A model generated the notes under the pieces. The model was given only the letters and a program-made list of their open reading frames with translations, made no database searches and had not been told where the DNA came from. From Acholoe squamosa (Eukaryota; Annelida; Polychaeta; Phyllodocida; Polynoidae), in contig OX439046.1 of the NCBI GenBank assembly GCA_949317995.1, positions 57,081,774 to 57,145,773 on the forward strand: DNA of 64,000 nucleotides, read 5' to 3'. This document shows positions 49,552 through 62,056 of this stretch, one piece after another (the stretch's first letter is position 1; every line of letters begins with the position of its first letter). Both the position numbers and the translations under genes were made by a program.

Positions 49552-52168
49552 GTGACTTTATGAGAAGTCTGCTGGATATGAACAATAGAACCCCTTTTAT
49601 GTATCAGTGCTCAGTCACATATATAGGTAGTCATAATATTGGTGTAGCACTTTAGTAACCATTATTATACTCAGAATCTTAGCATCATGTCCTGGATTGC
49701 TTTGAAGGTTTGACTGTCCAGGTTGTGTTAATGCTCATTCATATCCCACACAGTATAGTAGGTATAGGTAGATGGACATGGCTTTGGACATTATTTGCCC
49801 ACTGTGACAGTGGTGTGATCAAGCATGCAAAAGCCAAAAGGAGACCCTAACCCATATCTCAATTGGAGAGGTCTAGAGCTATAGCTGTCAGCTGAACCAG
49901 ACTTGGGATTTTTCATATAGCCAAACATCCTCTACACCCTGAGCCCAGACCTCATCTGTCTCTTCCCTTATGCCCAGGCACCGGGTTTACAGGACATTAC
50001 AACATTAATGGCTTCAGCAGTAAAAAATCTAATCACTCCTAATCTGGTTATCAGAAACAAATCGGATGAAATTGACTCCCACAAATGGCACTGTTATCTG
50101 AAATGAAATTGCATAGGGCTACACCCTAGGGACAGGGGATGCAGGGTTCTGAACAGTGGTTAACCCTTTGAGTACAGCTTCTAATGCACTATTCTCTTTG
50201 TTTATGCTTCATTGTTGATTACCCCACTGGATTGACTCCTGTCAATTTTAGAGAATCAGCTGCATTTGTGTTTTGACAACATTAACATGAAATGTTGAGA
50301 CAACACACCTTTCTCCAAGGGCTTAAAAAGTCGATTTTGCACTCCTCGGCCTTCTATTAGTTCATGACCTCACTCTCTAGTACAGGCAGGATAGTTTTTT
50401 CAACTATGTATAGGTAGAGATGGACATGGCCCAGGATAGTATCTGGTCATTGGAATTGCTTTGTTTCTGCATGTATAGTAGTCCTAGGGAACTTAATTAT
50501 CTGCTAGATGTGGTAAGGATATTATGTTTACAAGTTCAAATAGGCATTGTTCCCAAAGAATTACCCAGTATCTTGCAGAATTTAGAATCTTTGAAGTGTG
50601 ATTGATATTGTACAATAGTCTTGTATAATTAATATTTCTTTATTGTTGAGCTTCCTATCTACCCAACCTATTGTGGAAATGGTTCTTCATAATCACTACC
50701 CACCATCACAACATTAGGATAGCTTAAGAAAACATTGTCACCTTAGTGCAAAAGTTTTGAGTTTTTCTTTATCTTAATATCCATTGACTCTTATTGACCT
50801 ACTATGAAAGTATCTACTTTGTTCTATAGTAACCCGAACACTTTGTTTTGCCTCTTCTGCTAAACTTAAAATTACAACCCTCTTGTACTAAGGCGATGGT
50901 ATGTTGACCATAACGAGTTAAACATAATATGCAACATCTCCGTGTGAGAGATACGAGCTAATCTGACAACTATCTCGATGTGGGGAGCAGCTCACGAGGA
51001 GATCCTTGTAAGAAATAAGGAGGCTTCAACCACCCTAGTGGGCACCACAACTTGGAGGCGAATGAAGAAAAGTTTGAAGTGGTCACAAAAAGAGTCACAT
51101 CTGCTCATTCTTTATGTCCTTTTCTCTGAGTAATGTGGATATTAATCTTTTAATGATGGTCTTTCTTATGGTGGATATGAGAGCCTCTCGAGTCTTTCTT
51201 ACAATGATAAAACATACACAAGACTTTGTACACTTTCTTAGTTGCAGATAAAGGAAAAGGGCATGCACTATGATTGCTTAGTGCCAATCATGTGACATGT
51301 GTTTTAGATACCGAGATATCATAGTCCTTTCAATGAAGGCTATTATAAAAGAATGTCAATCTACATATTGCACCCTTCAAGGGTTTACAACCAGGGACTG
51401 CAAATGTACAATTTGACCTTGAAGTGCAATGTCATACATTTTCCTTCCTCTGTAATAGTAATATACAAAAAGTAGAGTTTAAACCAGGACATTAACATGC
51501 AATGCATTCAGGACATGACACCCAATGTATCATAACACAGAAAATGTCATGTGACTATCTGCCATGTAACCTTTCAAAGTTATTAAAATGTTCTTTCTGT
51601 GAAGGTCATGGGGAACTAAATCCATTTCCTCTATGTTTCTATATGGCGAAACACACAAAAACAGCCGCCTAAAATGTTTGTTGGTAAAAGTTTCAACCAT
51701 AGCACGAATAACTCATCCCTTATACACAATGTGACAGAATGTTGGATAGGCTTAACCCTGAAAATCTTAAATAAGGGAATGATATGTGCAGTTAGTGCCA
51801 TTCTACCCTATTTTGGACCTAAAAATCTCCATTGGCCAGATTAACTTTTGCATGCCTCATAAAATCCCCAAGCCCTGGCATAATATAAAAACACACCTAC
51901 TATTCCATTTATCAACTATTTGGGAACACCTGTGATTTTTTTCATAATTTTACCAATATTTCTTCTGTCTAATTCTAAACCAATCAGCAGCCAGGACACC
52001 CTTCAGTGCAGGCCTGAATACCATTATGACCCATGAGAGGGCAGCATTTACCTCCACGTGACCTGAATGGCCCTTTTGCTGCAGTGGTTGATTCATGTGA
52101 TTAGAATGCTAAATTCATGCATCATGCTGGCCACGCAGGAATGATGCACATAATGCAGCACTAGACAG

Positions 52169-52193
52169 CTCTCTCTCTCTCTCTCTCTCTCTC
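52169..52193. repeat. (CT)n microsatellite
   Basis: About 12 CT units, adjoining a GATGCA-rich dispersed repeat. Confidence 0.95.
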
Positions 52194-52454
52194 TTGCTCT
52201 CACTTTCTCTCCCAATAGCAATAGCCAGACATGACCGCATGATATTATAGAGGCAACACACAATCCCTAAAAGACAATCATTAAAAAGCTGCATGTATCA
52301 GTTACATTGCACAAGAAACACAAGCTCCTTAATTGAATGACTAGCAAGGCAGAGGAGGATCAACTACCACTTCTTGTAGTATGTATCATTTCTCGTGATT
52401 TGCCCAGGATAGTATCTGGTCATTTGAATCTGTGTATTTCTGTGTGTAAAGTAG

Positions 52455-52520
52455 GGGGCCGTTCATAAATTACATCACACTTTTTTGGCCATTTTCAACG
52501 CCCCCCACACTTAGTTATGC
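52455..52520 (+). mobile_element. Fragment of widespread GGGGCCGTTCATAAATTAC repeat
   Basis: GGGGGCCGTTCATAAATTAC with ACGCCCCCCACAC about 40 bp downstream. I recognise this as the end of a dispersed repeat common in invertebrate genomes; the class is uncertain. Only the end is present. Confidence 0.4.
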
Positions 52521-53981
52521 ACCTCTAGCACGCCAGCACTGACAAAATTTGGACCATAACGCTATGGGAAATTTCATCACTGTTTTAGCCACAGGCAGCT
52601 GAATGATCCCTTGTATACACAACAAAACTGCCGATTCACAGCCAACTGACAGCCGTCAGTCACTGATGGATGGCGAAGGGACAGTATCCTCAGCCCTCTC
52701 TGGCTTTCTAGTTCTATTAGAGCTTGGATTATGATTATTTGGTTCACAATTCACCCCAAATCTTTTTAATTCCACTACCACTGCACACAGCCGGCTAAAA
52801 GCAATGGTGTTCAAAGAATTTCAGGGCTATTTATACAAGGATATTTATATTTTGGTGCCCCTTTGCTGCTTTATATTAAGTCTAAATGAAGATGTGTTCT
52901 ATGGTATGCAGTATAAAAATCATTAAGCAGTCTGGTACCCACCTTATGTCTCAATGAAATTCATACTGGAGGAAACAGAATGGAAAAGGGTGATTGCACC
53001 ACATCAGATAGTTGTAATGGAATTGTATTAAAATGTAGTTTGGGCGTTTTGTCAATTGGTTGTTTGTGTAATTAGATTATTTTAAAATATTTTATCCAAT
53101 TAAACCATTAATCTGAGGTACATTTTAAAGTACTGAGACAGAATCCATTTACTGCAGAATAGCTTCTTTTTTATGGTATTTTTACTAGACACATTTGATG
53201 TTAAGTGTTTGCCATCCAATATGGTCCATGAATATTTTTGATTATTTTGTCAATGTGAATTGGGGAAGACCTTTTAATTTTCCGTCATGGGTAAGGCATC
53301 TTTATTACAAAACAGCTTTTTTGTGTGTAAAGAACTAAAATCTTAAAATGCTGTCCAGGTACAAAAATGGCATCCATAACTCTTGCATACAAGTTAACAA
53401 AATGTGAAGGAATTATGCTAGGCATGCCCAGAATAGCATCCTTCCTCCTGAGGCACCCTACATCTTAGTTAACTCAATTTAAAATGAAAGATTAAACCTA
53501 ATTGTCTACCTTCAAGGCTTGTCAATAAAGTCATCCACAGGGATCATAGTTCTGAACTGAATACATAACCACCCGTTCTGTTTTCCCCTGTCAACTGCAT
53601 CCTTCCCTCTCTAATTCTGCTTCTCTGGTAGTAACATCTTGGTGGTGGCATGCTTCTGCATTAATTTGATGACAGGTGCATGCTCTCTGGTGGTAAGATA
53701 GGAAATCATTATATTGTATTTTTCCAAATACAGGTGTTAGATTGTGGGAATGATGTGGTTTTCAGTGCAAAGGCAGTGCAGCTTCTTTATATTACATACT
53801 GCATTATACCTTACATATTTTATAGCTGGTTACAAATGAAATACAATCTGACCCTGTTCTTAGTCTGATTCATCTATATTATCTATCACTCACTTTTCCA
53901 GACATATCAGTTTAGCTCTGGTATGAGTGGCTATGTGCTAGATTCCCAATGACTACTGTCACCAATAATAAAAGGTCAGAG

Positions 53982-54275
53982 TGTTATCAGGACCCTTCCC
54001 TTTAGATATGGATGGGTATATACACCTAACTATGACGTGTAAAATGTTGAAGGTATTATATAAAGTAGCTGGTCTATGACTGGCCTGTTAGCATCCAAAT
54101 GTTCAAGGTTATGGAGTGGAGAGTCATCAGGAACCTTCCCTTTAGAATCTGGATGGGTCCATGCTGGGCTCCCAAGTGGAGGCCTTGGTTCCTGTACCTA
54201 TCTAAAGTAGCTGGTAGCTGGTCTATAACTTGCTTGTTGTCATCCAAGTGTTCCAATGTATGGGGTGTAGAGGTA
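53982..54275 (+). repeat. Local tandem duplication of the TAGCTGG block
   Basis: Two adjoining copies (about 53982-54119 and 54120-54275) share TCAGGACCCTTCCCTTTAGA (second copy with a small change), GGATGGGT, AAAGTAGCTGG and the CATCCAA-TGTTC element. Units 1 and 2 have one copy at this place. Confidence 0.65.
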
Positions 54276-57200
54276 GTCATATCTCTGTATTATCTGACTA
54301 TAAATGACTTGAAGGGGAGATTTGGATGCTTTATTCTCTGGTAAGGATTCTACTTAACCCTTTAAAGGTCCTATAAGCAATTCAATGCACTCCATTATTT
54401 TGCTATTATTTGTCGAAATGGCACTGCTTTGAATAGGTGGTGAGTACCATCTAACCTGACCAACACAGGTGCATCATTCTGACCATCTGTGAGTGTATCA
54501 ACCTTATTGGGTAAACATGATGCATGAATATAGCACTGGTACTTTATTCAGCAGGGTTGAATCAGAAAGACAAAAGGGCATAGAAATTATGTGACCCTTC
54601 AAGGTTTAAAGATGGCAGGCTTCATGGCCCCAACAGTGTAAGGAAACTGCTGCCCTGTTCATTTCAACGATCATCAGTCTGTGTAAGAGCTGAAGCCAAA
54701 TGGGTCCTTACAAGAAATACCTTCAATGAACACAGCCAAATTTATGTAGTATGTTTCTGTAAGTGTATAAGAAGTCGTTTGATATTTGAACTGTGACTAT
54801 GGTAGATCTTTATTATTTAAAGCAGTCAGCAGAATCCTTCAAACGAGTAAATGGAAACAGATGCAATATTGGAATATGGGTCAGGGATGTTTCTTATTTA
54901 TTGTTATGGGCATTTTAAGCTACAAAAAATTCTGCAGCAAGGTGTTTGACACAGTCAAATGCTCGGGTGAATACCAAGGCAGCATAACAGTAAACAATAC
55001 ACACTGAGTGTAAACTCACGGGAAATGGAGGACCTTGCAATACTTCTGACCCTATAACATATAGGGTATATCGGGGATACACACCATACTTGGCAATATA
55101 GGAAAACTATCATGTGTTTCAGAATTTTCTACAATCTGGGTTTAATATCTTAATAATGTTAACATGATTAAAAATGCCCTCCTATACATCCAAAATACTT
55201 TTTTTACCAAAATGAATGTTGAAGGTTTGGTTGGTTTGGTCAGTTTCAAATAAGTAAACGTGAAATATAACTTATAAAATACCTACCACAATAATGAAGG
55301 CCCTGGGTATAACATATTAGATTTAAATCAGTCTTAACTGGTTCCTCTGTAAACAAATTTCCTTCCTTTTGCATTCCACTTTAGGAGGCAGGTCATGCAC
55401 CGGGGCATGTGCTGAGAGTCAGACAGGAGATATACTCAATGCCTGCTGAATGGCAGGAATAGTGGAGAAAAGGTGAAATTTTCTAATGTACATTAGCAAT
55501 ATATTAATTATGCATGCTAAGAGGTAAGATGATAAAAGGTCCCATGAAGCTTGTACAGTTCAATGACAGAAAAGGTCTTGAGGCTAGATCAGATCTCAAT
55601 CCTCTCTGGTCTTTATAAAATGCATTTCTATTTCCATCAGCTTTCATTGTACAAAATGCAAAAATCATGCATGAATGACTTCCCCTGTGAAATCCTATAA
55701 AGACAACATTGTGCTACTACTTAAGTAGCTCATGCTATGGCTATGGCCATTACAGCATTGGCTAGTAACTCAATGATGCAGTATTTATGCTTTTGATATG
55801 AGGCTGAAGGAATGACATCCATTCTTGCAGATGTTGCCTCGGTGCTTGGTTTGTTTAAGATTAATAGAGAAACATGCTTCAAGGCATCATGATATCCAGG
55901 GTGATACATTTGACTTAAAAGGCAAAAGTACATTGCATGCAATGGTTCTTAGATTGAGAACTGTGTTTGGCAGACATTTTAACAATGACAAAAATGGAAT
56001 TTTTTAATGACAAGATAAAGGCATAGTGAATGGAAGCACTATCCTAAAGAGTGCTTCTTCTTTTAAATTTGTATTTCTTCACCTTCACATGGTGACAAAT
56101 CATCCTCTCACAGTTTCCATGTTTACTTAACATGGATGCTTTAAGATGGTGATTTCCTCACATGTTTTATGTCAAACAGAATTGGCTTGCTTGCCATAAA
56201 TTTACTCATGCAGATGGGGTGTTAGGTTAGACCGTGTCTCCCCAAAGTGATGCATATGAAAGTGGCGAAAGTCTACATGATTTGGGGGCATGATCTGACA
56301 TGATAGCTGAAGGCTTAAAGTGTGGAAATGACCCTGTAACCTTATTGTAGTACAAGGCCTTTGGGGGAGTTTAGTAAGACTTCACCCCTACGTTTATTTC
56401 ATCAAAGAAATGTGCAGGGAAAACCTCAGAAAATGTCTACTAAAGGACAAAAGTCATTATCATGTCAGACTTTCGCCATTTTGATCCCAGTATTTAAGAA
56501 AAAAACAATTATGGAATATTGCTCTCCTATACCTTTTATATAATCGTAGCAAATATCAAGGTTCTACTATGAAAACAAAATTGTTTCTAAGCCGAGATCT
56601 GCATCACTTTAGCAAGACAAGGTGTCATGCAAGTGTTTGTGTGTATACTGATACACCACATGGAGGCATGGTATGCCAGGATGATATGTCAGTAGAGATT
56701 GTAAGGAGTTAGCAGTATGTTGCTCCTGTACATTACCCAAGCCCTCGGGATAGGCAAACCAAGACTGGAACATTATACGACCTACTGGACCCCAGGCAGA
56801 CTCATAGAACAGCATAGAAAACATAAAAACAGCACCCTTGGGAATGAGTGTGGGACATCTGTGCTGTTAGGTGGGTTTTCTTTTTGTTTAGTTTTTGCTT
56901 CTCCCCAACCCCAGTATCTGTAATGTACACGAGTAGATTTACATGAGATAAAACGTCTAAATCAAGACCCTTTCTTGTTGTCTCTGTTCTATCCTCATAC
57001 TCTCTCTCTTTTTCTTCACCCACCACAAGGTCTTTCCTCCTTCTCCCTATTATATCACTGTCTGGCCCTTTGGTAAACAAGCAACTAATAATATGATACA
57101 ATGAATACTGCAATCGAGAAGTTTAACCCTCACATTATGAATGGCCATACCCTTAAAAAGGTAATTTAGATAAGTCACATTACCTCCAGATATGGTCCCC

Positions 57201-60092
57201 AGATATGGCCCCTAGAGATGGCCCCCAGACTGCACAGATTGACATTGATCCTTGAGTGTAGTATCAGACCCAAGGGACACACAGTAGTTAATTGGGGCTG
57301 TCATTTTTAACTGCCCCTGGGGGAAATTAATCCAGCCTGCAGGGTCTGGGTGGTTTTATGATGATCTGTTTTAAGTTGTGTCTGTTTCTGTGTTGCTCCT
57401 CAGCTATCAATGACCCAACAGTATCAATACATCTCTCAGTAGCATTTATTCTAGTTTTTTTTTATCCTGAAAGTTTGGGGTTTTTTTTAGTTTTTTTTTT
57501 GTGTCCTGAATGATTTATCAGTAGCCCGCCACTCCAGTTACTGCTTATTGGGCATTTCTACTTTCCTGGTTGGAATTCTGTATATGCTTAGAGAAACTGC
57601 CTGTAGAGATTTATCCAAACCTGTTGGGTTTCCCTCCATTCTCTCTCTCTCCCCATTGTCGTTTTTCAGTTTCTTCTCCTTCGTTTTCTTATATTATAGG
57701 ATTTTCTTATAATATTATGGGTAAAAATTAACAGCTGTTTGTACTCCATTACTACATGCACCACATAAGAAAAGTAAATTGGGTAATCCATCCCATACAT
57801 TATTTTGACTGCTAACACCTTCCTCTGGTGTAGTCATGTAGATTTGGCTTCCAGGCTTGGCACCCAGCATCATGTGCCGAGTGACATTGATCCCACTGTG
57901 AGGAATAAGCCCCAGGGTACACCATGGTTAATTGGGGTTGTCTTTTTCAAAAGTCGATCCAACCTGTAGGTCCTTTCTACTTTATTTTATGGTGAATTGT
58001 TTTAGATTTGTGTCATTGGGTGTATTGCCCATAACACTTTAACGTAGGGATGATTCACAGCAGCTTTGTCACCATAATGCAATTTTGGGGGGAACAGGTG
58101 AGTTACTCCCCAGCACTACGTCCATGCATTGTGCCAGTGTGTTATAAGTGTAGCATGATACAGGATAAGCATGGTACTGTGATACAGCACTGATGCATTA
58201 CTTGTAAGGACTACATTTATGCAACATGATGTTAACTGGACCAAATGCCTACAGACACTCTGAAAAGCCTAATCTATTTGATATGCAGACAGCTACATAT
58301 GGAAGTAAATTCCTCTTGAATGCTTTGCTTATGAAATGGTTGTTTGCAAATATGTGCTTAATATTCTCTTTTTCTCCGAATCCCTTTTATTTGCATTGAA
58401 TTAATTACCCAGAGAAACCTCATGATTTCCTTCATTTTCGACCCTAAAAATGTCATTGACATATCAACCAAGTGATGACAACCAATTGCATTTTTGATAT
58501 ATTTGGCAATGCCCATTACTGTCCCAATGGACTAGGATGGCATTCCCCATTGTGATATGACTGAACACAGCCAGTACTATTTGAAACCATTGAAATTAGA
58601 GTGGGTGATCCAACAGGTAATTTATACACCTTTTTTTGTATGGTCGATTGGTTATTCTGAAATGTAAAATCCCTCCCCATGAACGTGGAAAGATGCACTG
58701 GTGAATGGTTCAAAAATCTCAATCAAATATCATATTGACAAAGAGATTTTTCTACTGCTTCACGAGGCCTTATGAAAAAGATGGTTGGTAGAATGATCTT
58801 TTCATTGTAAGAAGTAAGCAGGGTCTGGAGCCTGTAATGGTTTCTTGGACTCGGAAAGTAGCTGCTATCTTATATAGGTTGAGTCTGCTTCAGCCAACTA
58901 GAAGTGTTCAATTTATTTTAACTAAGCTGGGTGCTAGAAGAAATCTCTCCTTTCTTTCTTTTATCATAGAAGCCTTTTAGCTCTTTAAGGAGAGCCAAGC
59001 TAGTACTAAAACATGCCTTGCTCTCCTGTCAGAATGGTACATTCATGAATGACTGGTCTGTAGCTCATCGATGGAACCACCCATGCATCATGACAGGAGA
59101 TGTGGTCAATACACTCCCAAAAGGTTTGCATGATGCATTTATGCAGTGCTGGTGAGAGACTTCCTCACACTGCATTGGTAGCCCTACATTATGACTGCAA
59201 AGCTGCTTTGGGTCATCATGCAGTCCATAAAGTACATGCAAACCACCTCTGACCTTCAGTCTGGCTGCAGCCAAAAAGCCAACCAGCCAAGGTTTTGTTG
59301 ACATACAAAGGCTTTCCCAGCATCACTGACTCCATGTCTGGGCAAATCATTTTTGTCAGTGGTTTATTTCAATCCCCTCTGGATGACCTGCTATCAAAAC
59401 TCTGCTTTTTCATTGTCCCTCAATGCCACCTGTTGCCTTACTCCATCTTCCTTCTCCCTGTTTTATTTTTGTATCTAATTATATGCCCCTTGGGTATTGA
59501 TGCTATCCATCCTGTCTCTCTATCTCCCTTTTTACACCCCTTGTCTTACTTCAGTTGATTCTCTCACCTTCTGTCTTTCATCAATCACCCTCCCCCCTTC
59601 TTTCCATCTCACCATTTCTATAACTCCCCTTATACCCACCCCTTAGTCCTATACTTTCAGTCTGTTCTCGAACTTTTTTCTTTTTAATTCTACATTTCCC
59701 TTACCCCCCATCCATTCTTTGTAAGCCTTACCTCTTACCATAAACCTCTACACCTTTTTTTCTCTCTCTGCATGTACCATAGCTCTATAATCCCCCACCC
59801 CATTTCCCCTCCAACTTCAGTATCAGATATACCCCATAATGTCTCCCTTAATACATAATGTACCATGCCGAAAATTGCCGAAAATAATTTTCTCATTAAG
59901 AGAATTTTAGATAAACATGGCAAAAAGAAACCCAAAACTTGTCATTTTGTCAACCATATCATGACCTTTTTGGAAAGAAAAAACTACTTTTTGTTGTGGC
60001 AGCTAAACCCTGTGCACTTGTGTCTGTCCTCTGCTCAAACAACCACCTGGCCCAGAGGGAATACCAGCCTCTTTCCTTTATACATTATACAG

Positions 60093-60240
60093 TATCAGCT
60101 TGTTAAGCACCAGGGTCTCAAATAAGCACTGATCTTGAATTGAGCACCGAGGGTGTATAGGGGTATTGAAATTAGCCTTAAGCACTGAAAACTGGATCTC
60201 TAATAAGCGCCTGTCTTTATTTAGCGGCATATTGGGTCGA
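60093..60240 (+). repeat. ATAAGCACC-type dispersed repeat (unit 4 copy)
   Basis: Counterpart of 47185-47295, with GGGTCTCAAATAAGCACTG, AAGCACTGAAAACTGG and AATAAGCGCCTGTC. It is better preserved, with a GCGCC form. Confidence 0.4.
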
Positions 60241-61330
60241 TTTTGCCCAAGGAACCAGAATCAGTGATTCTCCCAGCCTTCTCCCAAGATCTCATCCCTG
60301 TTGCTGGCTTAAATTTGGTGTCTGTCTGTGCTGTAGAGGTGCCAATTCAAACAGCAAGAACTGCTTAAAGGGTTCCAGCTTGTGTGTGAGACTGGTAAGT
60401 ACCAGTGTCATTTTGTAGGCAATTCCCTGCACAAACGGGTTTGGAGCTGGTTCTTGCAACATTTACTGAAAAACTGATGAGAAGGGGTCAGCATGTCCCT
60501 GGAAGTGGATGTCAGGGACAAGTTACCAATCATGGTATATCTCATCAGGTGGTTTACCTCAACCAGCAAAATTGAAAATGATGAAACCGCAGGGCATGGG
60601 TGCATACTCGGATCTGCAGGGCATGGGTGCAGACTCCTATTGGGTTTAAGCAGGACTGGAGCTGGTTTCTGGTGACATGTAATGATGAGAGGTGATAACA
60701 AGGTGAACAAGGTTGTCCAAGGGAGTGGTTGTTCACCAGGCACATACCATGTTTATCAGTGTGCTTTGCCACTTTTAGAAGAAAAAGCAAAATTAAAAAA
60801 AATTGGATCCTCTGGTAGTGCATCTAGAATCCCATAGGCCTGTTTTAATTATGGCAGAGGCGATATATTACTGTAATCCTTTGAAGTCAGTCATGCATGC
60901 AGGCATCAATGGAACGCATTCAAAATGCATCAATCCTGTAGGTGCAGCATGATGCATGAATGCAGCAGTATGAGCCTGTGACGATGAAAGGGCATTGATA
61001 CAACATGTAGCTTTTGGGGGTTATTGCTTGCTTCTGCAACCGATTTATGATTTATCAAATTGAGTAGGACCCTAAAAAAAAGTAGATATATATACCATTA
61101 CTACCACCTAAGCCCTTTTCTATTTCCAGATGGTTGCAGGTGAAAGGAATCATGTTCTCTCCTCTGCCGGGGTGTCATCAGCGTCTGTGTCAGTAGGAAC
61201 CGAAAAAAGGACCACTAAGCCCCTTGGGTGGGATGGCAATAACTAGTGATGAGTTTTAAGTAGCCACTGGCAGTAATTTAAAAAAACCAAGCCTTCCTGT
61301 ACCAATCCCATCTTGCCCTTTTGCCTTTTG

Positions 61331-61586
61331 AAGAGTTTGGTTTCAAAACGCAATAAAAGCCATTTTGAAAAAAAGGAGCAAATATTTGAAAGGTTTGTAG
61401 GTTACAGATAGTCCAATGTAATACAGAAGCCATATTCTTTGAAAAATACAATTTTCTGCTGTCCAGAGCCCATATAATAAAGATTTCATGAAGAAAACAC
61501 AGAAAGTTACTTCAGGGGAGAATTACAAAAATGGGTATATGCTGAAAATCTGGAATGGATTTATTGCGTTTTGGAACCAAACTCTT
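61331..61586. mobile_element. MITE with AAGAGTTTGGTT inverted ends
   Basis: 256-bp element. Its left end AAGAGTTTGGTTTCAAAACG recurs inverted at the right end with about one change over 27 bases, reading on into CGCAATAAA. The paralogous unit around 48600-48640 runs from TTTTGCC to the AAAGTCCATCACTAGGG landmark without it. It was therefore probably inserted after the duplication. No coding capacity; superfamily not assigned. Confidence 0.75.
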
Positions 61587-61727
61587 GACATTTTCTTGCC
61601 ATCCTCCAACTTAAAGTCCATCACTAGGGTGTAGTTCAAGGGATGGCTTGATGTTGAGGGAAAAGAAAACTTCTGTGACCCATTAAGGTAAAACACCCTT
61701 CTGTGGTGGATTTTTAATTCCCCATAT

Positions 61728-61746
61728 GGCCACCAGGGGGCATTGG
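61728..61746 (+). promoter_or_regulatory. CTCF-like motif
   Basis: GGCCACCAGGGGGCATTGG closely fits the bilaterian CTCF core CCACCAGGGGGC. It sits about 50 bp inside the new sequence that starts where segmental homology ends. It is a motif match only. Confidence 0.35.
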
Positions 61747-62043
61747 AGGGGCAAAATTACTCTAAAATCATTATAAAGATATGTTAAGCTAATTTGTTTT
61801 GCAGAATTCAATGGTCTCATTTTGGATGCAGAAACAATGGCACAGGGCTAAGACGCGGAGGTTTGGCGCGGTCTGGGTTTTTGTTGGTTTTGTAGTAACC
61901 ATACATTACTCAACCTATATTTGTGTACAAGAATATTATGAAACCTTATACAACACTTTGAGGGATACCAGGAACTTATGGAACCTACCTCCTCGACACA
62001 TGAAGGATTTGTAAATACTCCAACGGCATGTTGATCAGAAAAT

Positions 62044-62056
62044 CCAACATGGCGGC
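62044..62056 (+). promoter_or_regulatory. YY1-like site
   Basis: CCAACATGGCGGC matches the YY1 core (AANATGGCGGC). It lies about 170-180 bp upstream of the ORF1-NADAR start, with CpG-containing sequence just downstream. In mammalian L1 a YY1 site near the 5' end sets the transcription start; the same role here is inferred only. Confidence 0.4.

Larger units (their letters stand above)
44330..57229 (+). repeat. Segmental duplication, unit 3
   Basis: Its left part (44.33-48.71 kb) aligns with unit 4. Its right part (about 52.80-56.95 kb) aligns with 39.45-44.25 kb of unit 2 and 27.5-32.0 kb of unit 1, through landmarks such as ACCCACCTTAT, GTAGCTGGTAGCTGGTCTAT, CACATGGTGACAAATCAT and GTTGCTCCTGTACATTACCC. 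The middle (about 48.71-52.80 kb) has no clear counterpart. It holds a MITE (49342-49551), a CT microsatellite and a dispersed-repeat end (52455-52520). No gene is supported. Confidence 0.75.
57230..61676 (+). repeat. Segmental duplication, unit 4 (partial)
   Basis: Runs parallel to 44.33-48.71 kb. Shared landmarks in order: the TGACATTGAT box with TGGTTAATTGGGGCTGTC nearby; TTTATGCAACATGATGTTAAC; GTGGAAAGATGCACT; CTAGAAGTGTTCAATTT; the GACATACAAAG pyrimidine-rich stretch; ATAAGCACC boxes; GCAACCGATTTATGATTTAT; and AAAGTCCATCACTAGGG. Homology ends abruptly after AACTTCTGT at about 61676. There is no supported gene inside; the open frames are short and not shared with the other copy. Confidence 0.8.
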
